Source: Amphiduros pacificus
Taxonomy: Eukaryota; Annelida; Polychaeta; Phyllodocida; Hesionidae
Reading direction: 5' to 3'
Assembly: GCA_949316495.1 (NCBI GenBank)
Contig: OX439003.1
Location: 55,615,879 to 55,679,878 of the forward strand
DNA: 64,000 nucleotides
Of this stretch, positions 10,716 to 23,142 are shown in pieces. The notes beneath the pieces are model-generated. The model did not search any database. It was not told the origin of the DNA and saw only the letters and a program-made list of their open reading frames with translations. Within the stretch, counting starts at the first letter, position 1; every line of letters begins with the position of its first letter. Both the position numbers and the translations under genes were made by a program.

Positions 10716-11248
10716 ATGGTACAAGTATTGAACAGTTCTTTTCAAGGTTATTCTATTTGAGATATTCTATTTAAAGTAAACACTTTCAAACCACTACAAT
10801 ATGGAAAATATGTGGAGTTTGTTGAAAATGGCTTTGTTTTCCAAATAGGATATGTTTAATTTAGCATAATATGTTTGCTGTGACTAATGCAGCATGTTAT
10901 AATGTTTGCTCTGACCCAGCAAAACCTGGTGCAGTGAGAGAGAAATATATGAGTCTGCACTCATTTATACACTGTCCGTGGGGTCAAAGTCAAGTTCCAT
11001 TTAGGACTGAAGAAGTTGCCAATTTTTGAAAGATTCCTTTCTTGAAATAATGCACATATTTTTGTATCCTGCAAAGTTTGAACACATTTTGGCAGGTATT
11101 GTCTACTTTACCTTACAAATGCATGTGTACAGCTGTGAGACTGGTTATTTGACAATAAATATCTCAAGCTAGAAATTTTACTGAACCAGCAGCATCTGTT
11201 GATGCCAATCTTGTAGTCAATCCTATTCAGTGGACATACCCTTGTCTA

Positions 11249-14200
11249 AATCTCCCCAGTCTGCATACCTCTGTCTGTGTGAAGTCTCCCCAGTCCGCCT
11301 GCCTCTGTCTGTGTGAAGTCTCCCCAGTCTACCTAACTCTGTCTGTGTGAAGTCTCCCCAGTCTGCCTACCTCTGTCTGTGTGACGTCTCCCCAGTCTAC
11401 CTGCCTCTGTCTGTGTGAGGTCTCCCCAGTCTACCTACCTCTGTCTGTGTGAAGTCTCCCCAGTCTACCTACCTCTGTCTGTGTGAGGTCTCCCCAGTCT
11501 ACCTACCTCTGTCTGTGTGAGGTCTCCCCAGTCTGCCTGCCTCTGTCTGTGTGAAGTCTCCCCAGTCTACCTACCTCTGTCTGTGTGAAGTCTCCCCAGT
11601 CTACCTGCCTCTGTCTGTGTGAAGTCTCCCCAGTCTACCTGCCTCTGTCTGTGTGAGATCTCCCCAGTCTACCTACCTCTGTCTGTGTGAGATCTCCCCA
11701 GTCTACCTACCTCTGTCTGTGTGAAGTCTCCCCAGTCTGCCTACCTCTGTCTGTGTGAAGTCTCCCCAGTCTACCTACCTCTGTCTGTGTGAAGTCTCCC
11801 CAGTCTACCTACCTCTGTCTGTATGAAGTCTCCCCAGTCTACCTGCCTCTGTCTGTGTGAGGTCTCCCCAGTCTACCTGCCTTTGTCTGTGTGAAGTCTC
11901 CCCAGTCTGCCTACCTCTGTCTTTGTGAGGTCTCCCCAGTCTACCTGCCTCTGTCTGTGTGAAGTCTCCCCAGTCTGCCTACCTCTGTCTGTGTGAAGTC
12001 TCCCCAGTCTACCTACCTCTGTCTGTGTGAGGTCTCCCCAGTCTACCTGCCTCTGTCTGTGTGAGGTCTCCCCAGTCTACCTACCTCTGTCTGTGTGAAG
12101 TCTCCCCAGTCTACCTACCTCTGTCTGTGTGAGGTCTCCCCAGTCTACCTGCCTCTGTCTGTGTGAAGTCTCCCCAGTCTACCTACCTCTGTCTGTGTGA
12201 GGTCTCCCCAGTCTACCTACCTCTGTCTGTGTGAGGTCTCCCCAGTCTACCTAACTCTGTCTGTGTGAAGTCTCCCCAGTCTACCTACCTCTGTCTGTGT
12301 GACGTCTCCCCAGTCTACCTGCCTCTGTCTGTGTGAAGTCTCCCCAGTCTGCCTACCTCTGTCTGTGTGAAGTCTCCCCAGTCTGCCTACCTCTGTCTGT
12401 GTGAAGTCTCCCCAGTCTACCTACCTCTGTCTGTGTGAGGTCTCCCCAGTCTGCCTACCTCTGTCTGTGTGAGGTCTCCCCAGTCTACCTACCTCTGTCT
12501 GTGTGAAGTCTCCCCAGTCTACCTACCTCTGTCTGTGTGAAGTCTCCCCAGTCTGCCTACCTCTGTCTGTGTGAGGTCTCCCCAGTCTGCCTACCTCTGT
12601 CTGTGTGAAGTCTCCCCAGTCTACCTGCCTCTGTCTGTGTGAAGTCTCCCCAGTCTGCCTACCTCTGTCTGTGTGGAGTCTCCCCAGTCTGCCTACCTCT
12701 GTCTGTGTGAAGTCTCCCCAGTCTACCTAACTCTGTCTGTGTGAAGTCTCCCCAGTCTGCCTACCTCTGTCTGTGTGACGTCTCCCCAGTCTGCCTACCT
12801 CTGTCTGTGTGAGGTCTCCCCAGTCTACCTACCTCTGTCTGTGTGAGGTCTCCCCAGTCTACCTACCTCTGTCTGTGTGAAGTCTCCCCAGTCTGCCTGC
12901 CTCTGTCTGTGTGAGGTCTCCCCAGTCTACCTGCCTCTGTCTGTGTGAAGTCTCCCCAGTCTGCCTACCTCTGTCTGTGTGAAGTCTCCCCAGTCTGCCT
13001 ATCTCTGTCTGTGTGAGGTCTCCCCAGTCTACCTGCCTCTGTCTGTGTGAAGTCTCCCCAGTCTACCTACCTCTGTCTGTGTGAAGTCTCCCCAGTCTAC
13101 CTACCTCTGTCTGTGTGGAGTCTCCCCAGTCTGCCTACCTCTGTCTGTGTGAAGTCTCCCCAGTCTACCTACCTCTGTCTGTGTGAGGTCTCCCCAGTCT
13201 GCCTACCTCTGTCTGTGTGAGGTCTCCCCAGTCTGCCTACCTCTGTCTGTGTGAAGTCTCCCCAGTCTGTCTGCCTCTGTCTGTGTGAAGTCTCCCCAGT
13301 CTACCTACCTCTGTCTGTGTGAAGTCTCCCCAGTCTGCCTACCTCTGTCTGTGTGAAGTCTCCCCAGTCTACCTACCTCTGTCTGTGTGAGGTCTCCCCG
13401 GTCTGCCTACCTCTGTCTGTGTGAGGTCTCCCCAGTCTACCTACCTCTGTCTGTGTGAAGTCTCCCCAGTCTGCCTACCTCTGTCTGTGTGAGGTCTCCC
13501 CAGTCTGCCTACCTCTGTCTGTGTGAGGTCTCCCCGGTCTGCCTACCTCTGTCTGTGTGAAGTCTCCCCAGTCTACCTACCTCCGTCTGTGTGAAGTCTT
13601 CCCAGTCTGCCTACCTCTGTCTGTGTGAAGTCTCCCCAGTCTGCCTGCCTCTGTCTGTGTGAGGTCTCCCCAGTCTACCTGCCTCTGTCTGTGTGAGGTC
13701 TCCCCAGTCTGCCTACCTCTGTCTGTGTGAAGTCTCCCCAGTCTACCTACCTCTGTCTGTGTGAGGTCTCCCCGGTCTGCCTACCTCTGTCTGTGTGAGG
13801 TCTCCCCAGTCTACCTGCCTCTGTCTGTGTGAGGTCTCCCCAGTCTACCTACCTCTGTCTGTGTGAGGTCTCCCCAGTCTACCTACCTCTGTCTGTGTGA
13901 AGTCTCCCCAGTCTACCTACCTCTGTCTGTGTGAAGTCTCCCCAGTCTACCTACCTCTGTCTGTGTGAAGTCTCCCCAGTCTACCTACCTCTGTCTGTGT
14001 GAGGTCTCCCCAGTCTACCTACCTCTGTCTGTGTGAAGTCTCCCCAGTCTACCTACCTCTGTCTGTGTGAAGTCTCCCCAGTCCGCCTACCTCTGTCTGT
14101 GTGAAGTCTCCCCAGTCTACCTACCTCTGTCTGTGTGAAGTCTCCCCAGTCTACCTGCCTCTGTCTGTGTGAGGTCTCCCCAGTCTACCTACCTCTGTCT

Positions 14201-14722
14201 GTGTGAAGTCTCCCCAGTCTACCTACCTCTGTCTGTGTGAGGTCTCCCCAGTCTGCCTACCTCTGTCTGTGTGGAGTCTCCCCAGTCTACCTACCTCTGT
14301 CTGTGTGAAGTCTCCCCAGTCTACCTACCTCTGTCTGTGTGAGGTCTCCCCAGTCTGCCTACCTCTGTCTGTGTGAGGTCTCCCCAGTCTACCTATCTCT
14401 GTCTGTGTGAGGTCTCCCCAGTCTGCCTACCTCTGTCTGTGTGAGGTCTCCCCAGTCTGCCTACCTCTGTCTGTGTGAAGTCTCCCCAGTCTACCTACCT
14501 CTGTCTGTGTGAGGTCTCCCCAGTCTACCTATCTCTGTCTGTGTGAGGTCTCCCCAGTCTGCCTACCTCTGTCTGTGTGAGGTCTCCCCAGTCTGCCTAT
14601 CTCTGTCTGTGTGAGGTCTCCCCAGTCTGCCTACCTCTGTCTGTGTGAGGTCTCCCCAGTCTGCCTACCTCTGTCTGTGTGAAGTCTCCCAAGTCTGCCT
14701 ACCTCTGTCTATATGAAGTTTC
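11249..14722. repeat. 34-bp tandem array, about 102 copies
   Basis: The unit contains GTCTCCCCAGTCTACC followed by TACCTCTGTCTGTGTGAA and repeats with almost no length change over 3.5 kb. Variation sits at a few positions (TACC or TGCC, GAA or GAG). The plus strand is pyrimidine-rich. Because 34 is not a multiple of three, and TGA occurs in the unit, there is no long ORF. Confidence 0.97.
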
Positions 14723-16680
14723 CACCTGTTAATGCCTGTTTTCATGTTCAAGTCTCTTTCGTCTTTGCTCATTGTCTATGTGAATATTCCGCTGTATTTC
14801 CAACCTATAATATCTAATTCGAGCCCAATGATATCTTTACGATCTGAAATCATATTGGCCTTTGATGCAATCCTCTTAATACAAAATCTATTAGAGAAAA
14901 CATGCCAGTCTCTATGGGATAATAAGCTGTTCAAATGAAAGGGCGGTTTTAGTGCAGGATGTGATTGAAATTGCATGAGTACAGATACTCTTTGCGCTGG
15001 CCATCATTAAGTATACGATGCTTCTATTTTCAGTGTGTTGGCTGCAGAGTGCCAATAAGCGCAATCTGGAAAGCATCATTTAAAAGTTTGGCTGCACTTG
15101 TTATTTTCTGCTGAGTGCACAGCGGCTAACTGTAACTTCACTCAAAACATAGATCTTGTAATGTATGCATATAACCTTGACATTGCTTGGTCTCTGCTAT
15201 TTGATCCACTTGCAGTGACAGTCATTATGTCCTGGCCCATGACAGTGTGCATTCCATGTTTGCCCTTTATTTTGGTGTGTCTTCCCTTGATTAGCACTTT
15301 GAATAGTCAAATTGTGAAGAACATTCATTATAAATATATGCTGCACCTGATGTGATCTCAGGATTATATATCTATTTCGATAACCATAAACAAGTAATTG
15401 CTTCTGCCAGAATGTCACAATTGCTATTTTGCCACAAAATAATGTTCAGAAATTACCTAAGAATTATGCAGCTGCGTCATACGAGAATCTATTTCGTGAG
15501 CGTCAGCATGAATATGATACTAGAGTATTCCATGTCATGACTGTATATATGCCCCGACCTTTACATGTAAAATAGCAAGCCTACTGATTTGTTAGTTGAC
15601 AAAGACCGCCTAAGTAGACTGCCCCATAACACGATAGAGCGAGATCCGTCTTTTTGTGGCGAAGAGGAGGAACAGGCAGTTGTACACAAAGCAATCCATG
15701 AGGTGCTATGAATCTTGTTTTCGTAAGACGGACGGACAATTTGTATGCTTCAGCGGAAACGGAAGTAGCCTCTCTCAAAGCATGATGGGTAACGGAAGAT
15801 AGATTTAGAGAAACTGGCGCCATCACGGATAGTTTCTTAAAGACTTGTCCGGGAAGCAATATCCCTTGTCCTTCAAATGAAATAAGTGTCGCCCAAATGC
15901 CTACTCTCCAAGAAATGTTAGGACGATAAATGGGTTTGAAAGCCTTTCCTATATTCCGGACTGGTTACCAAGTTATTAAGAATAATCGGATGAAATTTAA
16001 AAGTTGCTTTCTTTTCCAAAACGTTATGATGTAATTCTCTAATCTATCTCACACAACGTATAACTTATATATCATATATATCATATGTCGGTAATGATGC
16101 AAAAGCGTTATCTTATAAACTGCTAAAACATAATGAATTGTAATAGAATGATGTGATTGACATGGTACTCAGCACAATATTGAAGACCCAGGAGTGAAAG
16201 GCAGCATCATGACTGAAAATAAGGATAGTCATGTCATTCACACAGGTACAGACCACAGGTAGTATGAGTTATCCCTATGATTAGTAACATTTTGTCCAGA
16301 ACGGTCCAAAATTGCAATATTTTTCCTTAATATTGTTATTTACATCAAATACCTGCCGTACTTCATTTAATTGTTTTATACAATGTATATCTCACGGTGA
16401 AAATGAACTGGATCTGAGTTCTTCTTGCAATAATCGGCGTGGATTATATTACATTCCGCTTTAATTAATTACGATATTGAATACCTGCTTCTGCTTTTTA
16501 TACACTTTACCTTAGAAAATGAATCAGCTTAATATCCAAAATAACTAATCACAGCGCATACAATTACATAGACACATGACAAATCTTTTGATTATATTTT
16601 ATTCGGGCACCTTTTAAATAGAGTCAATGTTTGTATATCTTTTCAACTTAGAAAGTGAGCGGGATGATGCATTTAATACT
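14723..16680. other. Non-coding region; candidate promoter inside
   Basis: AT-rich sequence without a recognised gene. A denser, more GC-rich island at about 15600-15860 carries promoter-type motifs and is listed separately. Confidence 0.4.
15750..15860 (-). promoter_or_regulatory. Candidate TATA-less promoter (ETS, ZNF143-like and YY1-like motifs)
   Basis: Within 70 bp are ACGGAAGT (15759-15766) and ACGGAAGA (15792-15799), both ETS-type cores. The minus strand reads TACCCATCATGCTTTGAG (15774-15791), a close match to the ZNF143/Staf consensus, and ATGGCGCC (15816-15823), a YY1-like core over a minus-strand ATG. This mix is typical of housekeeping promoters in animals. The minus-strand frame from 15823 stays open to 15581 but resembles no known protein. 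Confidence 0.25.
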
Positions 16681-17067
16681 TATTATGAACCTTGTGAAAA
16701 GTTGATCGGTACATTCTTCTTAACTGATTCAGTATAAACAATAATACTTATCAAACATGTCTATTCTGCGCCTCGATATTATGAACCTTGTGAAAGGCTG
16801 ATTGGTACATTCTGCTTTGCTGATTCAGTATAAACAATAATACTTATCAAACATGTCTATTCTGCACCTCGATATTATGAACCTTGTGAAAAGCTGATTG
16901 GTACATTCTGCTTAACTGATTCAATATAAACAATAATACTTATCAAACATGTCTATTCTGCACCTCGATATTATGAACCTTGTGAAAAGCTGATTGGCAC
17001 ATTCTGCTTAACTGATTCAGTATAAACAATGATACTTATCAAACATGTCTATTCTGCGCCTCGATAT
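16681..17067. repeat. 96-bp tandem repeat, 4 copies
   Basis: TATTATGAACCTTGTGAAAA starts at 16681, 16777, 16873 and 16969. The four copies differ by only a few bases and end near CGCCTCGATATATC at about 17067. Confidence 0.95.
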
Positions 17068-18614
17068 ATCAATATTTATGATGTATTTTTATACAATGAC
17101 ATATGATTTCAACACATATTATGGAATTCAATAACTTACTATTTGTCTCCTTTTCCCATTCATTAAGTCGTGTTATGAAATTAAAATAGTCAAATAAATG
17201 GTATACCTGGTATCAATATTATTTAAAACATAATGTATTTCTCTTTGAATTGATCTATCAATGTTAGACAAATAAAGTCATTTTGAGTAATTAGATATGA
17301 GTCTAGCCTCCTCCTTTGATCCATGTTGATATATTCAAAAAATTACATCTTTCACATAGAATAATTAACATCTAAAAACTCCATCCTGTATCTACACTGA
17401 AATTTAACAGAATGTAGTGAGTTGATATATTGCAGGAAAACGTAAAAAAGATGAACTGTGGAAAATGATTAGAGAAAAGACAAGGAGATACTATGAGGTG
17501 TAATAAGGTATTATGTACTTCACACCTGCGCACTAAGATCCATCAAACATGCTTCCTTTGAAATGCCAAACATCTTGTAAATTGGGAAACACACTTGTAA
17601 TTAGTCAAAGACACTGGGGTATGTTTCAGACAAAGCAAAAAGGAAGTTTAATTTAAAATCAAAATGAAAAGCACATATCTTCTGTGATTAGGACATGTTC
17701 TTTCTTCCAACTCAGGAAATTGCGTCTGTTTGAGACCAGTAAATAGTATTGTCATCTTTTGAAAGGGGAAATAATAGTTTGTACTTTTGGAATACACTTT
17801 TTATCCTTAAGATAAATACATTTATTGTTCTTGAAAATATGATATCTTTATTAACATTTTATTAAATGATCATGATGGACGGTCTTTAAAAATACATTTC
17901 ATGGATAAACTGTTTCTTGGTTCAGACTATTGTCGGATTAACAGTGATACTAATCTCAAAGATATTGCAAATTTCGACAAATGATACACGGCATGTTTCT
18001 TTAATTGTGATCTGATGATCATATCTTTTGGGGAATGATAAGGTATGGAGATTAGTGCTGGACCACCTGTCCCGACTAGACATTATGAATTAGCATTGTT
18101 CTCTGCGGTATTGTTATCAACAGCAGCCTCTCGTGGATTCATACAACCAGGCTCCAGGAGCATACCGGGCAGTGCTGGAAGGGGGGGGGGGGGGGTCAGG
18201 TCTCTTGTCGAACCTCGTTTCTATTTTACTCAACAGGAGAAGATACGGTTTTATTTATCTGGTTGGTGTTCCATTCTTTATCAAAAAAGTTTTTTTCTTT
18301 CTGTTAAAATATGTTTTCATATTTGTGACAAGGGTATCTTCAGCGAGAGATCTTTACAATTTAATCCCAGCCATGTCACCGCGATTTCCTCTTTAATTGA
18401 AATCATCATCAATCTGAGATGTCTGTTTAAAACTAATTATGCCACACCCCTATCTCTGTTATCAAAGCATGGAACTTGACTTGTGAAACCTTAAACTGCA
18501 CATTCCATCAAGAGGTAGAGAACGATGCATTCATCATGCGCATGACACTGCACTTAACTGCATTGGACATTTGGTACTGCCATGGGTTTTCATCAACATC
18601 TTTGTATCAGTAGC

Positions 18615-18616
<2 letters not shown>
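17068..18616. other. Non-coding region with poly-G tract
   Basis: No recognisable gene. A run of 15 G lies at 18181-18195. Short ORFs across it are not supported by composition or motifs. Confidence 0.45.

Positions 18617-18676
<60 letters not shown>
18617..18676. repeat. (TA)n microsatellite, about 60 bp
   Basis: Uninterrupted alternating TA over about 60 bp. Shorter TA runs occur near 19570-19592 and 19714-19730. Confidence 0.97.
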
Positions 18677-18678
<2 letters not shown>

Positions 18679-21635
18679 TACCCCAAATATTACATTGGTC
18701 ATTGTTCACGCCCACTTACTGTATGCAACAAGGAAAACTGGAAAGTTTCAGCCGTGGGGAGAATTAATGGCGATATCCTGAGGGGCTGATGGAATAATAC
18801 CTTTAGCCAAATAGAAAATGATGCTGAAACCCCATGCGCACTAAGAGGAAAAAGACACCACTCCAAAATATCATGAGCATAAAGCGTCATTATTTGCAAA
18901 CAGTTCTCAGCCCGCAGTTGCAGCTCACATCTCTAAGAGCAGGTCATGAACGGGGGATCTAATTTAGCACAGCATCGATGCAATAAATGATCATAAATGG
19001 GCTGAGCACTCCGATATAATTGTCTGATTATATATAATTACGAGCCATTAAATCATGGAGTCGATATGACTGGTAATTCAGGATCGATTGTGAAGGTGAA
19101 TTTAAGCAGAGGTCTGATTGCGATTTGCATGCATCTGTCAATCCTGATATAGTAGTAATCATGAACCTGCAGAGGTATATACTGGACGCCGGCAACTGAA
19201 CCAACAATGGCTGCTCTCATAAACTGGGCATGATTATTCTATACTAGACCAATATCAAAATATAGTTTGCAATCAATAATCAAATCGTAATTCGTATATA
19301 TTTGGACTTGATTAAAATGCAAAATATACTTAGGATTCCTGTAACCATTTGTTAGTTGTTCTCTGATTGGTAAGAAAAAATCGCTCTTCAACGCTATCAT
19401 TTTGTTTAGGCTCCCGTGATTGGTCAGCGTACCAGATGTGTGTACGTCAGTCGCAGTCGCAGAGGGACACCGATTTGAAATATTTTTCAACTTTCAAAAG
19501 TTGCACAAGTATTTACTTTGTATTTACAACATCTTCCTTGTATTTACAACCTTCTGAATATTAATTTATAATAAACTATATATATATATATATACATACT
19601 TACATTTGTATATTGTAAATTGATATACAGGTGAAAACAAATACCCATTTCTATAACAAATCTAATTTGGAAGATGACGAATTTTTCTCTCTAGAATGTC
19701 ATGTATTATCTGTATATATATATATATATTATTGGTATTATATGTCACGTTCTCCACTTTAGAATATTTCCATTGTCCAGGGTAGGGCTGCGTCAGCCAA
19801 TCTCGTGTATATCAGACGTTGTGCATCATAATACATATCATGTTATACTCAGTTTACACAAAGAGAGGAGCTTATTTGTCTGTGTTTGTGGACAAACAGA
19901 GCAGAGGGGGGAGGCCAATCAGGGGTGTTCCGTACATGTGTGTCGGGGCGAGGTTGTGATCTACCTGAGAGGTAGCGGCGCTGAGGAGGAGATCGCATGC
20001 TCTACTAATGGCACGATTGCGCCGTGGTCGACACCCTGTGTTTATATCGCTTTTGGCCACTGATTTACTGTACGACCATATCTTACCATAGTTTGTTCCA
20101 AGTTTACTTCATGACATTTATGTACCAGCCCCTAATGCACTGAATAAAAACACAGCGCATACAATATGGCTAGTTTTTTTAGATGGTAGATATTCATATA
20201 TTTAATGATATCAAAGCATTGATTAATGACAGTAAGATGATGCATATATTGGCAATGGTAGGACATATATCTTTAGTTAGTTTGGCACGGTACCATCTTT
20301 AACCTAGGTTACACACCTCACACACAAATATTAGGTTAATAGGCTTCAGAGGATATTTCAATGTCATTTGATGTGTGGATCAGTGTCTTTATCAACACAA
20401 TTCTACACGTAATAATGCGTGACAATACAAGCCTTGACTCTTATATTTACAGTAGACAAAACTTTGCTTTTTATTCATTTTTTTCAAATTGATCTTTAAA
20501 TTTGTAATCAATAACTTCCGGGTAACTTTCCCAACATGGTTTGATCAGTTTGATCAGGCTTTGTTCTGTCGCATGAAGTATCCAGACCCTCTATCGCTTC
20601 TATACTTGATTGCTTTATGTGTGGGGACGGCGTTTTCAGTAATATAGTAAGGCAATATCAGGCCTGTCACCGGGACTCAATGCCCTACACTGAAGCACGT
20701 TGATTTGGCCTTCATAGCCAAATAGCTTCAATTATAGCGCTCTACCCGAAATAGCTGAATTAGTAGAGGGTAGGCCCTGGGGAGAGTCGCGGTGAGATTC
20801 GGGACCAGTCACCATCAGGTGCTTTTGGAACAGACACTGTCTGGTATCAGTATTATGAAAGCTTTCTATTATTACATGCTTCAGGCTGGCTCGTGACCAA
20901 CTCAATCTTAGTTCAAATTTCATGATTAAATCTGAATCTGACGCAGGTTCTCTTAAGATAATAACATATTTTGCTTTGTCGGGTATAGTTATGTTAAATA
21001 CCTTGCGTTTCTCCCGCGATACTTAAAACACTATCCAAACCCACTTTCACGTCTGACGTTTAATTTTCCGTGCAACGTTAAACCTCTCTATTAAATTCAA
21101 AGTACGTGAAGAGAAGTATGTACCCTGATGGGAATAGCCCCACGTGGGTTGGTAACGGTCATTTATTCCTATATAACGGCACTATATGTCATAATCTGTT
21201 ATTTCTAAATAACAGAACATCAGTTCTCACAATACACGGCACTATAATCTCCCATAAAGTTGATCATTCTTAACGTTATGTCGTAAAATATGTGCCGTAA
21301 AGCACGTCTGTATACCAGAAAGCGCCATCATTTTTTTCAGTGCCCGCGATATAACTAAATCAACCAAGACAATTCTGAACAAATACAAGAAACAGATGGG
21401 ACTGCATTTATGAAGCATTTCACTGAAAGCAGCAAAACATCTTATTAATGGTCACATGGTGTTGGTGGCAAAGAGACTGTTATGTTGGACTGAAGCATAG
21501 TGACAGTTCACACCTGAGTCGGACGGCTTTGTATGAGCTGTATGGATAATTCTAATCAGATCCATCATATCAAAGGTCCCAAAATAAGAGTGGAGAGAGA
21601 GGCAAGATGGTCTGAACTGTATTCATCGTACACAC
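18677..21635. other. Non-coding region; CCAAT/CRE-like cluster inside
   Basis: No recognisable gene in about 3 kb. Two inverted CCAAT boxes (GATTGG at 19365-19370 and GATTGGTC at 19418-19425) lie 53 bp apart, followed by a CRE-like TACGTCAG at 19443-19450. Together they could mark a promoter; this is weak evidence. Confidence 0.3.
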
Positions 21636-22062
21636 ATCCCATTGTCTGCTTATATTCCCATATACACCTCATATGGTCTCCCTATATTTCCATACACACA
21701 ACCCATCGTCTGCCTATATTCCCATATACACATCATGTAGTCTCCCTACATTCCATACACACAAACCATCGTCTGCCTATATTCCCATATACACATCATG
21801 TAGTCTCCCTACATTTCCATACACACAACCCATTTTCTGCCTATATTCCCATATACACATCATGTAGTCTCTCTACATTTCCATACACACAACCCATTGT
21901 CTGCCTATATTCCCATATACACCTCATATAGTCTCCCTACATTTCCATACACACATTCTATTCTTTATTCACATTCCCATGTCCGCATCCCATTGTCTCT
22001 TTATATTGCCATACACACGTTCCATTATCTCCCCATATTCCCATGTACACACCCTATCGAGG
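21636..22062. repeat. About 64-bp tandem repeat, 6-7 imperfect copies
   Basis: TCTGCCTATATTCCCATATA recurs near 21708, 21771, 21835 and 21899 (spacing 63-64 bp), with decayed copies at both ends. Short plus-strand ORFs across it (rich in His, Tyr and Pro) follow from the repeat. Bases 22063-22440 hold no recognisable gene. Confidence 0.9.
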
Positions 22063-22440
22063 TCACATGGGAGTTATTATGTCAACTCTGGTAGTATGCC
22101 CTAAATAGTGCCTCCGAAAAAATGGCATAATCAGTAAAAGGGTTGCTATGACTACCCTTGTTACATATTTATTTTAACTAATTAAAGTTATAATTGCTGC
22201 GTAATGCCTGGGGATAATAATCCATTGTAACTTAATGTCGGTCATGTTATTCAATTTGTGAACAGTGCAAATATTCCTACATTATAGATTTTGTGTAATA
22301 TGAAATGACACCAAAAACAAAGCTGCTTTTTAGAGAAAAATATTTTCAGGGCAAATAGCAACATATTTCGGCGGTGGAACTCGTTCAAATTCTCAAGTAA
22401 GAAACTAGAAATCATATATTGGGTATCATTACGCTGCATG

Positions 22441-22880
22441 TTTGACTCGTAATGGGTTTCATCACGCTTTATGTCTGACTCATAATGCTTTGTATGGCTT
22501 TCATCACGCTTTATGTCTGACTCATAATGCTTTATATGGCTTTCATCACGCTTTATATCTGAGTCATAATGCTTTATATGGCTTTCATCACACTTTATGT
22601 CTGACTCATAATGCTTTGTATGGCTTTCATCACGCTTTATATCTGAGTCATAATGCTTTATATGGCTTTTATCACGCTTTATGTCTGACTCATAATGCTT
22701 TATATGGCTTTCATCACGCTTTATGTCTGACTCATAATGTTTTATATGGCTTTCATCACGCTTTATGTCTGACTCATAATGTTTTATATGGCTTTCATCA
22801 CGCTTTATGTCTGACTCATAATGCTTTATATGGCTTTCATCACACTTTATGTCTGAGTCATAATGCTTTATATGGGTTTG
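22441..22880. repeat. 42-bp tandem array, about 10 copies, open on both strands
   Basis: The unit contains CATCACGCTTTATGTCTGAC and TCATAATGCTTTATATGGCT. Since 42 is 14 codons, the minus strand reads as a 14-residue repeat (SHIKHYESDIKRDE) inside a 225-codon frame (22251-22928), and the plus strand as HALCLTHNALYGFH. The frame open on both strands and the lack of any flanking domain argue for repeat DNA and not a gene. Bases 22881-23142 hold nothing recognisable. Confidence 0.93.
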
Positions 22881-23142
22881 TGCTTTATTTGACGTAATCT
22901 TCGGCCATCTTGGTTTTGGTTCTTCCACACCTTAGCTCCAGCTATAGTTATTTAACTTTTTTATTCACTAAGACTGCTCCTTACTCCTGTGTTTACCTCC
23001 AAAGTCTGGTATACTCGCTTATGGAGAAAAAAAAACACGCCATGTTGTGTGATCATGCGCCATTGTAATTTCATTGCGCTTCTTGAAATAATGTCTTTTA
23101 GGATTTTAAATTGAAATATCAATATCTGCCAGTGAAATATGT

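Noticed and set aside
11249-14722. Possible CRISPR-like array
   Set aside because: The units are contiguous tandem repeats without unique spacers, in an animal-type genome; the same applies to all other arrays here.
22251-22928. 225-codon minus ORF with 14-residue repeats (SHIKHYESDIKRDE)
   Set aside because: The complementary strand is open too and the repeat explains the frame. The short unique ends have no recognised domain.
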